Below are positions 49,350-57,636 of a stretch of DNA of 64,000 bases, piece after piece. Below the pieces are notes generated by a model. It ran no database searches. It saw only the letters and a program-made list of their open reading frames with translations, and was not told the origin of the DNA. The position numbers and the translations under genes are program-made. Position 1 is the stretch's first letter; each line of letters opens with the position of its first letter. Origin of the DNA: Arthrobacter sp. zg-Y20 (GTDB taxonomy: Bacteria; Actinomycetota; Actinomycetes; Actinomycetales; Micrococcaceae); NCBI RefSeq assembly GCF_030142075.1, contig NZ_CP126241.1, positions 868,001 through 932,000 on the forward strand, in the 5' to 3' direction.

Positions 49350-50657
49350 ATGAAGATTTTATTGCGGCCGAAGAAGCCGGGTGTGCCGCCCATGCCACTC
49401 TGGCTGCAGGGAACGTTTGAACTGGGCCAGGCTGCCGTGCTTTCCGCGCTGCTGGTGCTGCTGCCGCTGGTGGGCGTGTGGCTGGCCAACGGCTTCACCG
49501 ATATCGACTTCACATCCCTGGCGCGCCTCGGCGGCCAGGCCTGGCTGCTCATCCACGGCGTGCCGCTGCAGCTGAGCTTCCCTGCCGGAGAACTCGGAAC
49601 GGGTCCGGCCTCCGGTTTGCTCTCCTTCTTCCCGCTCGGGCTGACGCTGATCCCGTTCTTCCTGTCCTGGCGTGCCGGCCGCCGTCTGGCCCGGGCCTCC
49701 TACACGGACCAGCTCTGGCAGGCACTGCTTGGCGCCCTGGGCGCCTATGCGCTGCTGGGCGCGGCAGCCGCCTACTTCAGCAGCACCGACGGGGTGCGGA
49801 TTTCGGTGGCCGCCGGTGCGCTGCTGCCCCTCATCGCGGCAGGCGCCGGCCTGATTGTGGGGGCCCGGATCGAAGCCGGATCCTGGGTGCGGCTGATCGG
49901 CATGGACCTGACCGCCTGGATTGCCCGGACCAGCCAGCATTCCCGCTGGGCCGGCTCCTACATGTGGGCCGCCCTGCGTGCCGGGGTGGTGGGGATCGTG
50001 GCCGCACTGGGCCTGTCCTCACTGCTGCTCGTGGTGACGCTGGCGATGAACTGGGCCGAAATGGTCTCCGTGTATGAACGGCTCGGTGCCGGTGTGCTGG
50101 GCGGAACGGTACTGACCGTCGTCGAGCTGGGCCTGATGCCCAACTTTGTGGTGTGGACCCTGGGCTGGGCCTCGGGCGCCGGATTCTCCCTGGGCACCGG
50201 AAGCATCATCAGTCCGCTGGAAACAACCGTAGGTCCGCTGCCAGCGCTGCCCGTCCTCGCCGCCCTGCCTACGGGGAGCATGGAATACGGATACGCGGCG
50301 CTGCTGATACCGGTGGTGGCCGGGATCCTGGCCGGCTGGTGGTTCCTGCGCGAGGGCGAAAACCACTTCGACGAATGGCTTTCCATCAAGATCCGCGCCC
50401 GCTGGTTCACGGCACCGGTGTCCACGCTGGTCCTCGGCGCGATCGTCGGACTGGTCTCGGGACTGCTGGCGGCCGGGGCCGCCTGGCTGTCCGTCGGGTC
50501 GCTGGGGATCGGGCGCTTTGTGCAGCTCGGCCCGGATCCGCTGTGGCTGGGACTATGGGTCGCAGCCGAAGTGGGAGCCGGCGTCGTCATCGGTTACGCC
50601 GTAGGTCCCTGGCTGGAACGTGAGCCCAAACCCGAGAAACTGCGGGCCGCGGCCTAG
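49350..50657 (+). CDS. perM: DUF6350 family membrane protein (PerM-like)
   Basis: 435-residue polytopic protein with about ten helices, starting LNWARLP-less MKILLRPKKPGVPPMPLW. GQAAVLSALLVLLPLVGVWLANGF, SYTDQLWQALLGALGAYALLGA and AMNWAEMVSVYERLGAGVLGGTVLTVVELGLMPNFVVWTLGWASGAGF match DUF6350. In mycobacteria the homologue (PerM, Rv0955) precedes purN and purH, helps stabilise the divisome and supports persistence. The same order is seen here, with a small gene inserted. A cell-division role is inferred from family and context. The last 4 nt overlap the convergent hypothetical gene. Confidence 0.8.
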   Translation: MKILLRPKKPGVPPMPLWLQGTFELGQAAVLSALLVLLPLVGVWLANGFTDIDFTSLARLGGQAWLLIHGVPLQLSFPAGELGTGPASGLLSFFPLGLTLIPFFLSWRAGRRLARASYTDQLWQALLGALGAYALLGAAAAYFSSTDGVRISVAAGALLPLIAAGAGLIVGARIEAGSWVRLIGMDLTAWIARTSQHSRWAGSYMWAALRAGVVGIVAALGLSSLLLVVTLAMNWAEMVSVYERLGAGVLGGTVLTVVELGLMPNFVVWTLGWASGAGFSLGTGSIISPLETTVGPLPALPVLAALPTGSMEYGYAALLIPVVAGILAGWWFLREGENHFDEWLSIKIRARWFTAPVSTLVLGAIVGLVSGLLAAGAAWLSVGSLGIGRFVQLGPDPLWLGLWVAAEVGAGVVIGYAVGPWLEREPKPEKLRAAA

Positions 50658-51085
50658 CGCATCTGCTGGAAGGGCAGGTACTCGGCCTGGCAGGCCTCCG
50701 CGCCGTCCAAGGTCAGCGCCGAACGCATGCATGTTTCATAGGTGACGGTCTGGTCCCAGATGGCCACCATGAAGCCCAGCCCCAGGGTGGTCAGGAAGGT
50801 GATGACCAGGCCCAGCGACACCAGGACGGGCAGCAGGGCACCCATCCGCCGGCGGGCCAGCTTGACCAGGGCGATGATTCCCACCACGAAGGCAACAAGC
50901 CCGATTGCCAGCGGCACCAGCTTCCACGGCAGGACCAGGCCGCTGCTCAGCAGCATGACCAGCACCAGCAGCCAGAACACGCGGACATAGCGGACCGCGT
51001 TCTTCTTCTGCTCGTCGGTCGCCCCGGGGCGGCGGCTCTGCTCCGCGAGGGTTTGGGTCTTGTACTGCGCGCCGTCGTCATTCAT
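50654..51085 (-). CDS. Hypothetical membrane protein
   Basis: 143 residues. Three helices are visible: FWLLVLVMLLSSGLVL, LVPLAIGLVAFVVGIIALVKLA and LPVLVSLGLVITFLTTLGLGFMVAIW, with a cytoplasmic N-terminus (TQTLAEQSRRPGATDEQKKN) and a tail containing two Cys (ETCMRSALTLDGAEACQ). Not recognised. ATG 51085 is preceded by TAGGCT (51093-51098) at 7 nt, a leaderless start. It is divergent from purN with 40 nt between and convergent with perM. Confidence 0.72.
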   Translation of the reverse strand: MNDDGAQYKTQTLAEQSRRPGATDEQKKNAVRYVRVFWLLVLVMLLSSGLVLPWKLVPLAIGLVAFVVGIIALVKLARRRMGALLPVLVSLGLVITFLTTLGLGFMVAIWDQTVTYETCMRSALTLDGAEACQAEYLPFQQMR

Positions 51086-51125
51086 GGGTTTAAGCCTAGG
51101 GGACGCCGCACCCTATGGTTGACGC

Positions 51126-51707
51126 ATGCGCATCGTAGTCCTCGTGTCCGGTACCGGCTCCAACCTTCAGGCTGTGCTCGACGCCGTCAGTGACGGCCGG
51201 CTGGATATAGAGATCGCGGCAGTGGGCGCGGACCGGCCCGGCACCTACGGGGTGCAGCGGGCGGCCGACGCCGGCGTCCCCACCTTCGTGGTGCCCTTCC
51301 GCGATTTCCCGGCCCGGCCGGACTGGAACCGGGCGCTCACCAAAACGGTGGCTTCCTACGCGCCGGACCTGGTGCTCTCCTCGGGATTCATGCGCATTGT
51401 GGATGAGGAGTTCATCAACGCGTTCAACGGCCGGTACCTGAACACGCATCCCGCGCTGCTGCCTTCCTTCCCTGGGGCACACGGCGTCCGGGATGCCCTG
51501 GCCTACGGCGTGAAGATCACCGGCTGCACGGTGCACTGGGCCGACGCCGGCGTGGACACCGGCCCGATCCTGGCCCAGGCCGCGGTGGAAGTGCTCGACG
51601 GCGATACCGAGGAGTCCCTGCACGAGCGCATCAAGGTCCAGGAGCGGCGGCTGCTGATCGACACCCTGGACCGGTTGAGCCGGGAAGGGCTGCCGGCGCC
51701 GGCTTAG
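51126..51707 (+). CDS. purN: Phosphoribosylglycinamide formyltransferase PurN
   Basis: 193-residue enzyme of purine synthesis, transferring formyl from 10-formyl-THF to GAR. VSGTGSNLQAVLDA is the phosphate loop. SSGFMRIVDEEFINAFNGRYLNTHPALLPSFPGAHGVRDAL carries the catalytic Asn-His pair, and HWADAGVDTGPILAQAAVEV the catalytic Asp. ATG 51126 has no Shine-Dalgarno; TATGGT (51114-51119) ends 6 nt before it, so the transcript may be leaderless. purH, normally next, lies 2.8 kb downstream, separated by an MFS and an endonuclease-like gene. Confidence 0.94.
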   Translation: MRIVVLVSGTGSNLQAVLDAVSDGRLDIEIAAVGADRPGTYGVQRAADAGVPTFVVPFRDFPARPDWNRALTKTVASYAPDLVLSSGFMRIVDEEFINAFNGRYLNTHPALLPSFPGAHGVRDALAYGVKITGCTVHWADAGVDTGPILAQAAVEVLDGDTEESLHERIKVQERRLLIDTLDRLSREGLPAPA

Positions 51708-51758
51708 TCCAGCGGCTTACTCCGGCGGCGGCTTCTCCGGCGCCGGCTTAGTCCAGCG
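51693..51758. repeat. 22-bp direct repeat spanning the purN and MFS stop codons
   Basis: Identical 22-bp copies at 51693-51714 and 51737-51758 (CCGGCGCCGGCTTAGTCCAG plus CG), 44 bp apart. The first encodes the PurN end (PA-stop); the second encodes the MFS end (ALD-stop) on the other strand. This suggests a local duplication at the insertion boundary. Confidence 0.85.
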
Positions 51759-53100
51759 CCGCACCCTTGGTCTCGGGTGCGAACCGGGCCATCCACAGCA
51801 CCGCCATTAGCACCAGTACTCCTGCCAGGGCGAACGACAGCGCCAGCCCGAGATGGGGCCACAGCACCGAGACGAACAGCAGCGGACCCAAGCCTGCCCC
51901 CACCCGGGAGACGGTGGAGGCCCAGCCGAAACCGCTGCCGCGCAGCTCGGTGGGGTAGAGCTCCGAGACGTAGGCATACAGCACGGGGATAGCCACCTGC
52001 ACCACGAATCCGTAGGCCAGCAGCCACACCGTTGCCGCCGTGGGCAGGTCCACCACCAGCGCCACCACCACCAGGATGGCGGCGGACAGCGGACCGGTGA
52101 CCGCCAGGATCCACTTCCGGCCAACCTTCTCCACCAGCAGGGCCGCCGCGATAACTCCGAGCAGGCCAACGGCTGCCATGCCCGAGGTGGTCAGGAACGC
52201 CCGATACTCGGCAAACCCGGCGTCAACGAGGATCTTGGGCATCCACTGCAGCGCCAGGTAGTAGACCAGCAGGATGGTCAGGAACAGGGACCATGCGGTG
52301 ATGGTGGTTTTGCTGCTGAACCTCCATAGGTCGCCCAATTGGGTGCCCATAGTGCGCAGGGACAGCTTTTCCGGTTCCTCCGGTTCGGGCAGCCGCCACT
52401 GGGTTTGGGTTCCCCCGGTGCGCCGGATCAGGCTGTTGATGACGGCGGCCGCCTCATCGGTGCGGCCCTTGCGGACCAGATAGAGGGGGGACTCGGGGAC
52501 CGAACGGCGCACCCAGAACACCAGCAGGGCGGGGACCACCATCACCAGCATGGTGTACCGCCAATCCGCGAAGGTGGCCATGATCGCAGCGGAAGTGACC
52601 CCGCACAGGGCGGCACCCACCGGCCACCAGCCGTCCATCCCGGTCAGCACCCGGCCGCGCTGTTTCTTGGGGGTGAACTCGCCAACGAGCGCGTAGTCCA
52701 CCGGCACGCAGCCGCCCAGTCCGAACCCGGCCATAAAGCGGAAAATGCAGAACCACACAATGTCCGGGGAGAACGCACCCAGCACGGTAAAGAGGGAAAA
52801 CACCAGCAAGGTAGCGGAAAACGCCCGCTTGCGGCCGATCGCATCGGCAATGGAACCCCATACGAAGGCACCAATGGCCATGCCCAGCAGATTCGCGGTG
52901 CCGATCCAGGCGGCCTGCGGCGCCGTCAGCCCCCATTCCTTGGACAGCAGCGGAATCAGCACGCCGTTCAGCGTTACGTCCCAGGCATCGAACATAAACC
53001 CGAGTCCGCCGATGAGGAAGATCCGGCCTTGGACCTTCCACCGCCACGGCAGGTTCTGGACCACCTGGTCACCGGTGGGCAGCATATTGGTGATGGACAT
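51748..53100 (-). CDS. MFS transporter (sugar/aromatic-acid porter type)
   Basis: 450-residue proton-coupled transporter with 12 helices. Markers are GLGFMFDAWDVTLNGVLIPLLSKEWGL (acidic TM1 pair, AAHS/SP style), motif A GSIADAIGRKRAF, RFMAGFGLGGCVPVDYALVGEFTPKKQRGR, PESPLYLVRKGRTDEA in the central loop and ELYPTELRGSGFGWASTVSRVG. Substrates of this branch include aromatic acids, niacin and sugars. ATG 53100 begins MSITNMLP; the long upstream frame is antisense to another gene. It lies between purN and purH and probably arrived by insertion. Confidence 0.88.
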   Translation of the reverse strand: MSITNMLPTGDQVVQNLPWRWKVQGRIFLIGGLGFMFDAWDVTLNGVLIPLLSKEWGLTAPQAAWIGTANLLGMAIGAFVWGSIADAIGRKRAFSATLLVFSLFTVLGAFSPDIVWFCIFRFMAGFGLGGCVPVDYALVGEFTPKKQRGRVLTGMDGWWPVGAALCGVTSAAIMATFADWRYTMLVMVVPALLVFWVRRSVPESPLYLVRKGRTDEAAAVINSLIRRTGGTQTQWRLPEPEEPEKLSLRTMGTQLGDLWRFSSKTTITAWSLFLTILLVYYLALQWMPKILVDAGFAEYRAFLTTSGMAAVGLLGVIAAALLVEKVGRKWILAVTGPLSAAILVVVALVVDLPTAATVWLLAYGFVVQVAIPVLYAYVSELYPTELRGSGFGWASTVSRVGAGLGPLLFVSVLWPHLGLALSFALAGVLVLMAVLWMARFAPETKGAALD

Positions 53101-53245
53101 GTTGGTTCGGGGCCTTCCGGGGATGCGGGGTGCAGGAGGGGTGGCTGCGTGCCGGGGGTCAATGGCGTCGGGGAAACAATACCGTGCGGGGCCCCCACCT
53201 GTGGATAAGGCGCCGAAGACTCGCGGGACCGGGCACCATGTGGTG

Positions 53246-54208
53246 ATGGGCAAACCGGAGCGGGCGGGAGGGATCGGGCTGCCCGGACCGGTGTTCTCCG
53301 TGGCAGAGGCGCGGGCACGCGGCGTGCCGGCGTCGGAATTGCGGCGCAGGGCGTACGACGGCGCCGGGCACGGTTTGCGTACGGTCCGCGGGGCAGCATC
53401 CGCCCTGCCGGATGCGGTGCGGCCGCTTGCCCCGGCGTCCGGCACTACGGTGGCCAGCCACACCACCGCCGCCGCCCTGTGGGGCATCTGGTTGCCGTAC
53501 CGCTTCGGGCCCGAACCGCTGCACCTCACCCGGCCGCTGCGGTTCAGCCAGCCGCGGAGGAAGGGCGTCGTCGGGCACCATGCACCCCTTCTGCAACTGG
53601 ACGTGGTCCGGGCCGGAGGGCTGCTGGTGACATCACCGGCTTGGACTTGGCGCGACCTGGCCGCTCTCTTGTCTCCCGATGAGTTGGTGGCTGCGGGGGA
53701 CTCCCTGCTGCGGCGGAGGGATGCGCCGGACCGCGGTGGCTACCTGTCCCAACCGGATCCGCTGTGCGGTATGCAGGAGTTGCAGGAGGTTCTGCTGCGC
53801 AGAGCGGGAAACCGCGGTGCATCCACCGCGCGGACCGCTCTCGAGCTGATGCGCCCAGGCGCGGACTCGGCCCAGGAAACCAGGTTGCGGTTGCTCGTTC
53901 GGCGTTCCGGGCTGCCGGAGCCGGCAGTAAACCAATGGATTATCGGTCCGGCGGGGCAGCGCGTGTCCCGGCCGGACCTGCAATATGTGCGGCTGCGGAT
54001 TGCGCTTGAATATGAAGGCGAGCATCACCTACTGAATCCGGACCAGTGGCACCGGGACATTGAGCGCGACGACCGCCTTCGACGGCTGGGATGGGTGGTG
54101 CTGCGCTTCAGCAAGAAGCACCTGCGGCCCGGCAACCAAGCCGCAGCAGCGGAGAAGGTTCGCGCTGCCCTCCTGACGCGCGGCTGGCGACCCGGACAGC
54201 CCGCCTGA
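53246..54208 (+). CDS. Endonuclease-fold (DUF559-like) protein with AbiEi-type N-terminus
   Basis: 320 residues. The N-terminal GPVFSVAEARARGVPASELRRRAYDGAGHGLRTVRG resembles the winged-helix region of AbiEi-type antitoxin-like proteins, and TTVASHTTAAALWGIWLP follows. The C-terminus is Vsr/DUF559-like (PD-(D/E)XK fold): SAQETRLRLLVRRSGLPEPAVN, RPDLQYVRLRIALEYEGEHHLL, DDRLRRLGWVVLRFSKKHL, with Asp and Glu as likely metal ligands. Such proteins are common in Arthrobacter; DNA binding or cleavage is inferred. No toxin partner adjacent. ATG 53246; GTG 53243 is an alternative. Confidence 0.75.
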   Translation: MGKPERAGGIGLPGPVFSVAEARARGVPASELRRRAYDGAGHGLRTVRGAASALPDAVRPLAPASGTTVASHTTAAALWGIWLPYRFGPEPLHLTRPLRFSQPRRKGVVGHHAPLLQLDVVRAGGLLVTSPAWTWRDLAALLSPDELVAAGDSLLRRRDAPDRGGYLSQPDPLCGMQELQEVLLRRAGNRGASTARTALELMRPGADSAQETRLRLLVRRSGLPEPAVNQWIIGPAGQRVSRPDLQYVRLRIALEYEGEHHLLNPDQWHRDIERDDRLRRLGWVVLRFSKKHLRPGNQAAAAEKVRAALLTRGWRPGQPA

Positions 54209-54236
54209 CGCGGCCGGCCTGACGCAGCGTGCCCCA

Positions 54237-54292
54237 CGAGAAGGCAAAATTTACCGATATTGTGCCGAAAATCGGTAAATTGTGCCTTTTCG
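54237..54292. repeat. Large inverted repeat (A and B) upstream of purH
   Basis: Arm A (54237-54258) and arm B (54271-54292) are 22-bp, 20 of 22 paired, with a 12-nt loop. Arm B reads ATCGGTAAATTGTGCCTTTT then CG. The arms are AT-richer than the surroundings. The hairpin lies 29 nt after the endonuclease-like gene stop and 186 nt before the purH GTG. It may be a transcription terminator or an operator. Confidence 0.75.
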
Positions 54293-54300
54293 TTCCCTTT

Positions 54301-54322
54301 GACGGTAATTTTTGCCTTTTCG
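54301..54322. repeat. Third related repeat (C) upstream of purH
   Basis: GACGGTAATTTTTGCCTTTT then CG matches arm B at 18 of 22 positions and starts 30 bp after it. Three copies (one inverted) of one motif within 86 bp suggest a multi-site operator or a mobile repeat remnant. Confidence 0.65.
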
Positions 54323-54477
54323 ATCGCGTGCAGGGACCGGTCTTTGCCCGGCCCCAGCGCGGCCAAGACACGTTGTTACAGCCCCGCAGGCGTGGTCCGG
54401 AGCACATAGGCATAAACTTTCCGCATGGCCGTACGGCCTTTTGCACGCCCTTCATCAACCCCTTTGGAGTGTCAGCT

Positions 54478-56091
54478 GTGAGCAACCCTGTCCTTGACCG
54501 TGTTCCTATCCGCCGGGCCCTGATCTCGGTTTATAACAAGACGGGGCTGACGGAGCTGGCGCAGGGCCTTTCGGCAGCCGGTGTCCGGATTGTGTCCACC
54601 GGATCCACGGCCAAGCAGATTGCCGCCGCCGGCATCGAGGTCACCGAGGTTTCCGAGGTCACCGGCTTCGCCGAATGCCTCGACGGGCGGGTCAAGACCC
54701 TGCATCCGCGCGTCCACGCCGGGATCCTGGCAGACCGCCGCCGCGAGGACCACGTGGCCCAGTTGGAGGAGATGGAGATTGAACCCTTCGACCTCGTGGT
54801 GGTGAACCTCTACCCCTTCGTGGAAACCGTCCGCTCCGGCGCAGCGCAGGATGACGTGGTGGAGCAGATCGACATTGGCGGTCCCTCCATGGTCCGCGCC
54901 GCCGCAAAGAACCACCCGTCCGTTGCAGTGGTGGTGGACCCGAACAAATACTCCGACGTCGTCACCGCAGCAGCCGAGGGTGGCTTCGACCTGGCCCAGC
55001 GGCGCCGGCTCGCCGCCGAAGCCTTTGCCCACACCGCCGCCTATGACAACGCAGTTGCGACCTGGACCGCAGAGCAGTTCGGCGACGGGACCGAAGACGG
55101 CTCCAAGTGGCCGGCCTTCACCGGCCTGGCCCTGGAACGCGCCGAAGTGCTCCGCTACGGCGAAAACCCGCACCAGGACGCAGCCCTCTACGTAGAGCAG
55201 GACGGACAGCCCGGCGTCGCTCAGGCCGACCAGCTGCACGGCAAGGCCATGTCCTACAACAACTACGTCGACGCCGACGCCGCCCTGCGCGCCGCCTTTG
55301 ATTTCGATGAGCCGGCCGTCGCCGTCGTCAAGCACGCCAACCCGTGCGGCATCGCCGTGGCCTCGCCCGGTGCAGCGGATCCCATTGCGGATGCGCACGC
55401 CAAGGCGCATGCCTGCGATCCGGTCTCGGCGTTCGGCGGAGTCATCGCCGCCAACCGGACCGTCACGGCAGGCATGGCCGAGACCGTGAAGGACATCTTC
55501 ACCGAGGTGGTGATCGCCCCCGATTTCGAGCCGGAGGCCGTGGACATCCTCAGCGCCAAAAAGAACATCCGGCTGCTTGCCCTGCCGGACGGCTACGGTC
55601 GCAGTGCCGCTGAATTCCGGCAGGTTTCCGGCGGCGTGCTGGTCCAGAAATCGGACCGGCTGCAGGCCGAGGGCGATGACCCGGCGAACTGGACCCTGGC
55701 CGCGGGGGAGCCGGCAGACGAGGCCACCATGGCCGACCTAGCCTTCGCCTGGGCAGCGGTCCGCGCGGCGAAGTCCAACGCCATCCTGCTCGCCAAGGAC
55801 GGCGCCTCCGTAGGCGTGGGAATGGGCCAGGTGAACCGGGTGGACTCCTGTCGGCTCGCCGTCGAACGCGCCAACAGCCTGGGTGCAGCCGGCGAGGACC
55901 GCGCCCGCGGCTCCGTGGCGGCGTCGGACGCGTTCTTCCCGTTCGCGGACGGCCTGCAGATCCTGATCGACGCCGGCGTCCGCGCCGTGGTGCAGCCAGG
56001 CGGCTCCATCCGGGACAGCGAAGTGGTTGAAGCAGCTGCTGCGGCGGGGGTCACCATGTACTTCACCGGGGCACGACACTTCTTCCACTAG
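54478..56091 (+). CDS. purH: Bifunctional AICAR formyltransferase/IMP cyclohydrolase PurH
   Basis: 537-residue enzyme for the last two steps of IMP synthesis. The N-terminal MGS-like cyclohydrolase (1-190) has [17 protein letters not shown] and [16 protein letters not shown]. The C-terminal transformylase carries the Lys-His pair in [12 protein letters not shown], plus [13 protein letters not shown] and [11 protein letters not shown], and ends ARHFFH. The long upstream frame is open, but GGAG 8 nt before GTG 54478 sets the start. It is the usual partner of purN. A three-copy repeat cluster precedes it and may affect its expression. It acts in the cytoplasm. Confidence 0.95.
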   Translation: MSNPVLDRVPIRRALISVYNKTGLTELAQGLSAAGVRIVSTGSTAKQIAAAGIEVTEVSEVTGFAECLDGRVKTLHPRVHAGILADRRREDHVAQLEEMEIEPFDLVVVNLYPFVETVRSGAAQDDVVEQIDIGGPSMVRAAAKNHPSVAVVVDPNKYSDVVTAAAEGGFDLAQRRRLAAEAFAHTAAYDNAVATWTAEQFGDGTEDGSKWPAFTGLALERAEVLRYGENPHQDAALYVEQDGQPGVAQADQLHGKAMSYNNYVDADAALRAAFDFDEPAVAVVKHANPCGIAVASPGAADPIADAHAKAHACDPVSAFGGVIAANRTVTAGMAETVKDIFTEVVIAPDFEPEAVDILSAKKNIRLLALPDGYGRSAAEFRQVSGGVLVQKSDRLQAEGDDPANWTLAAGEPADEATMADLAFAWAAVRAAKSNAILLAKDGASVGVGMGQVNRVDSCRLAVERANSLGAAGEDRARGSVAASDAFFPFADGLQILIDAGVRAVVQPGGSIRDSEVVEAAAAAGVTMYFTGARHFFH

Positions 56092-56117
56092 GAAAAACCC
56101 GCTCCGCCCGCGCCTGG

Positions 56118-56156
56118 AACCGCGGGACCGTGCAGGTAATGCACCGTCCCGCGGTT
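56118..56156 (+). terminator. Terminator of purH
   Basis: Stem of 17 bp with one mismatch: AACCGCGGGACCGTGCA-N5-TGCACCGTCCCGCGGTT followed by TAGG. It starts 27 nt after the purH stop. Confidence 0.75.
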
Positions 56157-56269
56157 TAGGGCCGGGATAGTGGGCTGTGGCATAGTTGGACTCAAATACA
56201 AGCTAAAAAGACGGGTCCCGTCATGCCACAAGACATGCTCCGGTGCCCACCAACACACTAGGAGTACGT

Positions 56270-57505
56270 GTGGCTGAGAAAATCAAGGTTGTGGGCTCTG
56301 TTGTAGAGCTCGACGGCGATGAAATGACCCGTATCATCTGGCAGTTCATCAAGGACCGCCTGATCAACCCGTACCTGGACGTAGACCTGAAGTACTACGA
56401 CCTCTCGATCCAGAACCGCGACGCAACCGATGACCAGGTCACCATTGATGCCGCCAACGCCATCAAGGAACACGGCGTGGGCGTCAAGTGCGCCACCATC
56501 ACCCCGGACGAAGCACGCGTCGAGGAATTCGGCCTGAAGAAGATGTGGGTCTCCCCGAACGGGACCATCCGCAACATTCTGGGCGGCGTGGTCTTCCGCG
56601 AGCCGATCATCATCTCCAACATCCCGCGCCTGGTCCCGGGCTGGAACAAGCCGATCATCATCGGCCGCCACGCCCACGGCGACCAGTACAAGGCCACGAA
56701 CTTCAAGGTTCCCGGTGCCGGCACGCTGACCCTGACCTACACCCCGGCCGACGGCAGCGAAGAAATCAAGCAGCAGGTTGTCACGTACAACGAAGATGGC
56801 GGCGTCGCCATGGGTATGTACAACTTCAACGATTCCATCAAGGACTTCGCGCGCGCTTCCTTCGCCTACGGCCTGCAGCGCAACTACCCGGTGTACCTCT
56901 CCACCAAGAACACGATCCTGAAGGCCTACGACGGCCAGTTCAAGGACCTGTTCCAGGAAGTCTTCGACGCCGAGTTCAAGGACCAGTTCGAAGCAGCCGG
57001 GCTCACCTACGAGCACCGCCTGATCGATGACATGGTTGCCTCCGCAATGAAGTGGGAAGGCGGCTACGTCTGGGCCTGCAAGAACTACGACGGCGACGTC
57101 CAGTCCGACACCGTTGCACAGGGCTTCGGCTCGCTGGGCCTGATGACTTCCGTGCTGATGACCCCGGACGGCAAGACCGTTGAGGCCGAAGCAGCGCACG
57201 GTACGGTCACCCGCCACTACCGCCAGCACCAGCAGGGCAAGCCCACCTCCACGAACCCGATCGCTTCGATCTTCGCGTGGACCCGCGGCCTGATGCACCG
57301 CGGCAAGCTGGACAACACCCCCGAGGTCATCAACTTCGCCGAAACCCTTGAGGACGTTGTCATCAAGACGGTTGAATCCGGCAAGATGACCAAGGACCTT
57401 GCACTGCTGGTTGGACCCGAGCAGCCGTACCTGACCACCGAAGAGTTCCTCGCCGCACTGGACGAGAACCTCAAGGCCCGTCTGGGTGCCGAGGTCGCAG
57501 CCTAG
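56270..57505 (+). CDS. icd: NADP-dependent isocitrate dehydrogenase (eukaryotic-type homodimer)
   Basis: 411-residue cytosolic TCA-cycle enzyme making 2-oxoglutarate and [73 protein letters not shown] and [32 protein letters not shown] are characteristic of the homodimeric subfamily shared with eukaryotes, rather than the E. coli or monomeric type. AGGAG 5 nt before GTG 56270 sets the start; an in-frame ATG at 56243 is possible. It is monocistronic with a strong terminator. The preceding purine gene ends 178 nt upstream. Confidence 0.94.
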   Translation: MAEKIKVVGSVVELDGDEMTRIIWQFIKDRLINPYLDVDLKYYDLSIQNRDATDDQVTIDAANAIKEHGVGVKCATITPDEARVEEFGLKKMWVSPNGTIRNILGGVVFREPIIISNIPRLVPGWNKPIIIGRHAHGDQYKATNFKVPGAGTLTLTYTPADGSEEIKQQVVTYNEDGGVAMGMYNFNDSIKDFARASFAYGLQRNYPVYLSTKNTILKAYDGQFKDLFQEVFDAEFKDQFEAAGLTYEHRLIDDMVASAMKWEGGYVWACKNYDGDVQSDTVAQGFGSLGLMTSVLMTPDGKTVEAEAAHGTVTRHYRQHQQGKPTSTNPIASIFAWTRGLMHRGKLDNTPEVINFAETLEDVVIKTVESGKMTKDLALLVGPEQPYLTTEEFLAALDENLKARLGAEVAA

Positions 57506-57526
57506 CTTTACTGCGGAACCGCACAA

Positions 57527-57575
57527 AACGACGACGGCGCGCTGCCCCTTTCCGGGGCGGCGCGCCGTCGCCGTT
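57527..57575 (+). terminator. Terminator of icd
   Basis: 22-bp stem with one A·C mismatch and one wobble, loop TTTCC, arms beginning AACGACGACGGCGCGC. Outer arm similar to the terminators at 42668 and 63570. Confidence 0.78.
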
Positions 57576-57636
57576 AAGCCCGGTAACACCGGCGTCATAA
57601 GTAGCGCAGGGGTTGCGGCGGTGCCACCATGTGGGG

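Noticed and set aside
51748-53529. Extension of the MFS frame to 593 codons
   Set aside because: The first 143 codons are antisense to the endonuclease-like gene and lack transporter features; MSITNM at 53100 is the natural start.
53246-54208. Abortive-infection (AbiE) toxin-antitoxin module
   Set aside because: Only an AbiEi-like N-terminus is present; no AbiEii nucleotidyltransferase gene is adjacent and the C-terminus is an endonuclease-like fold.
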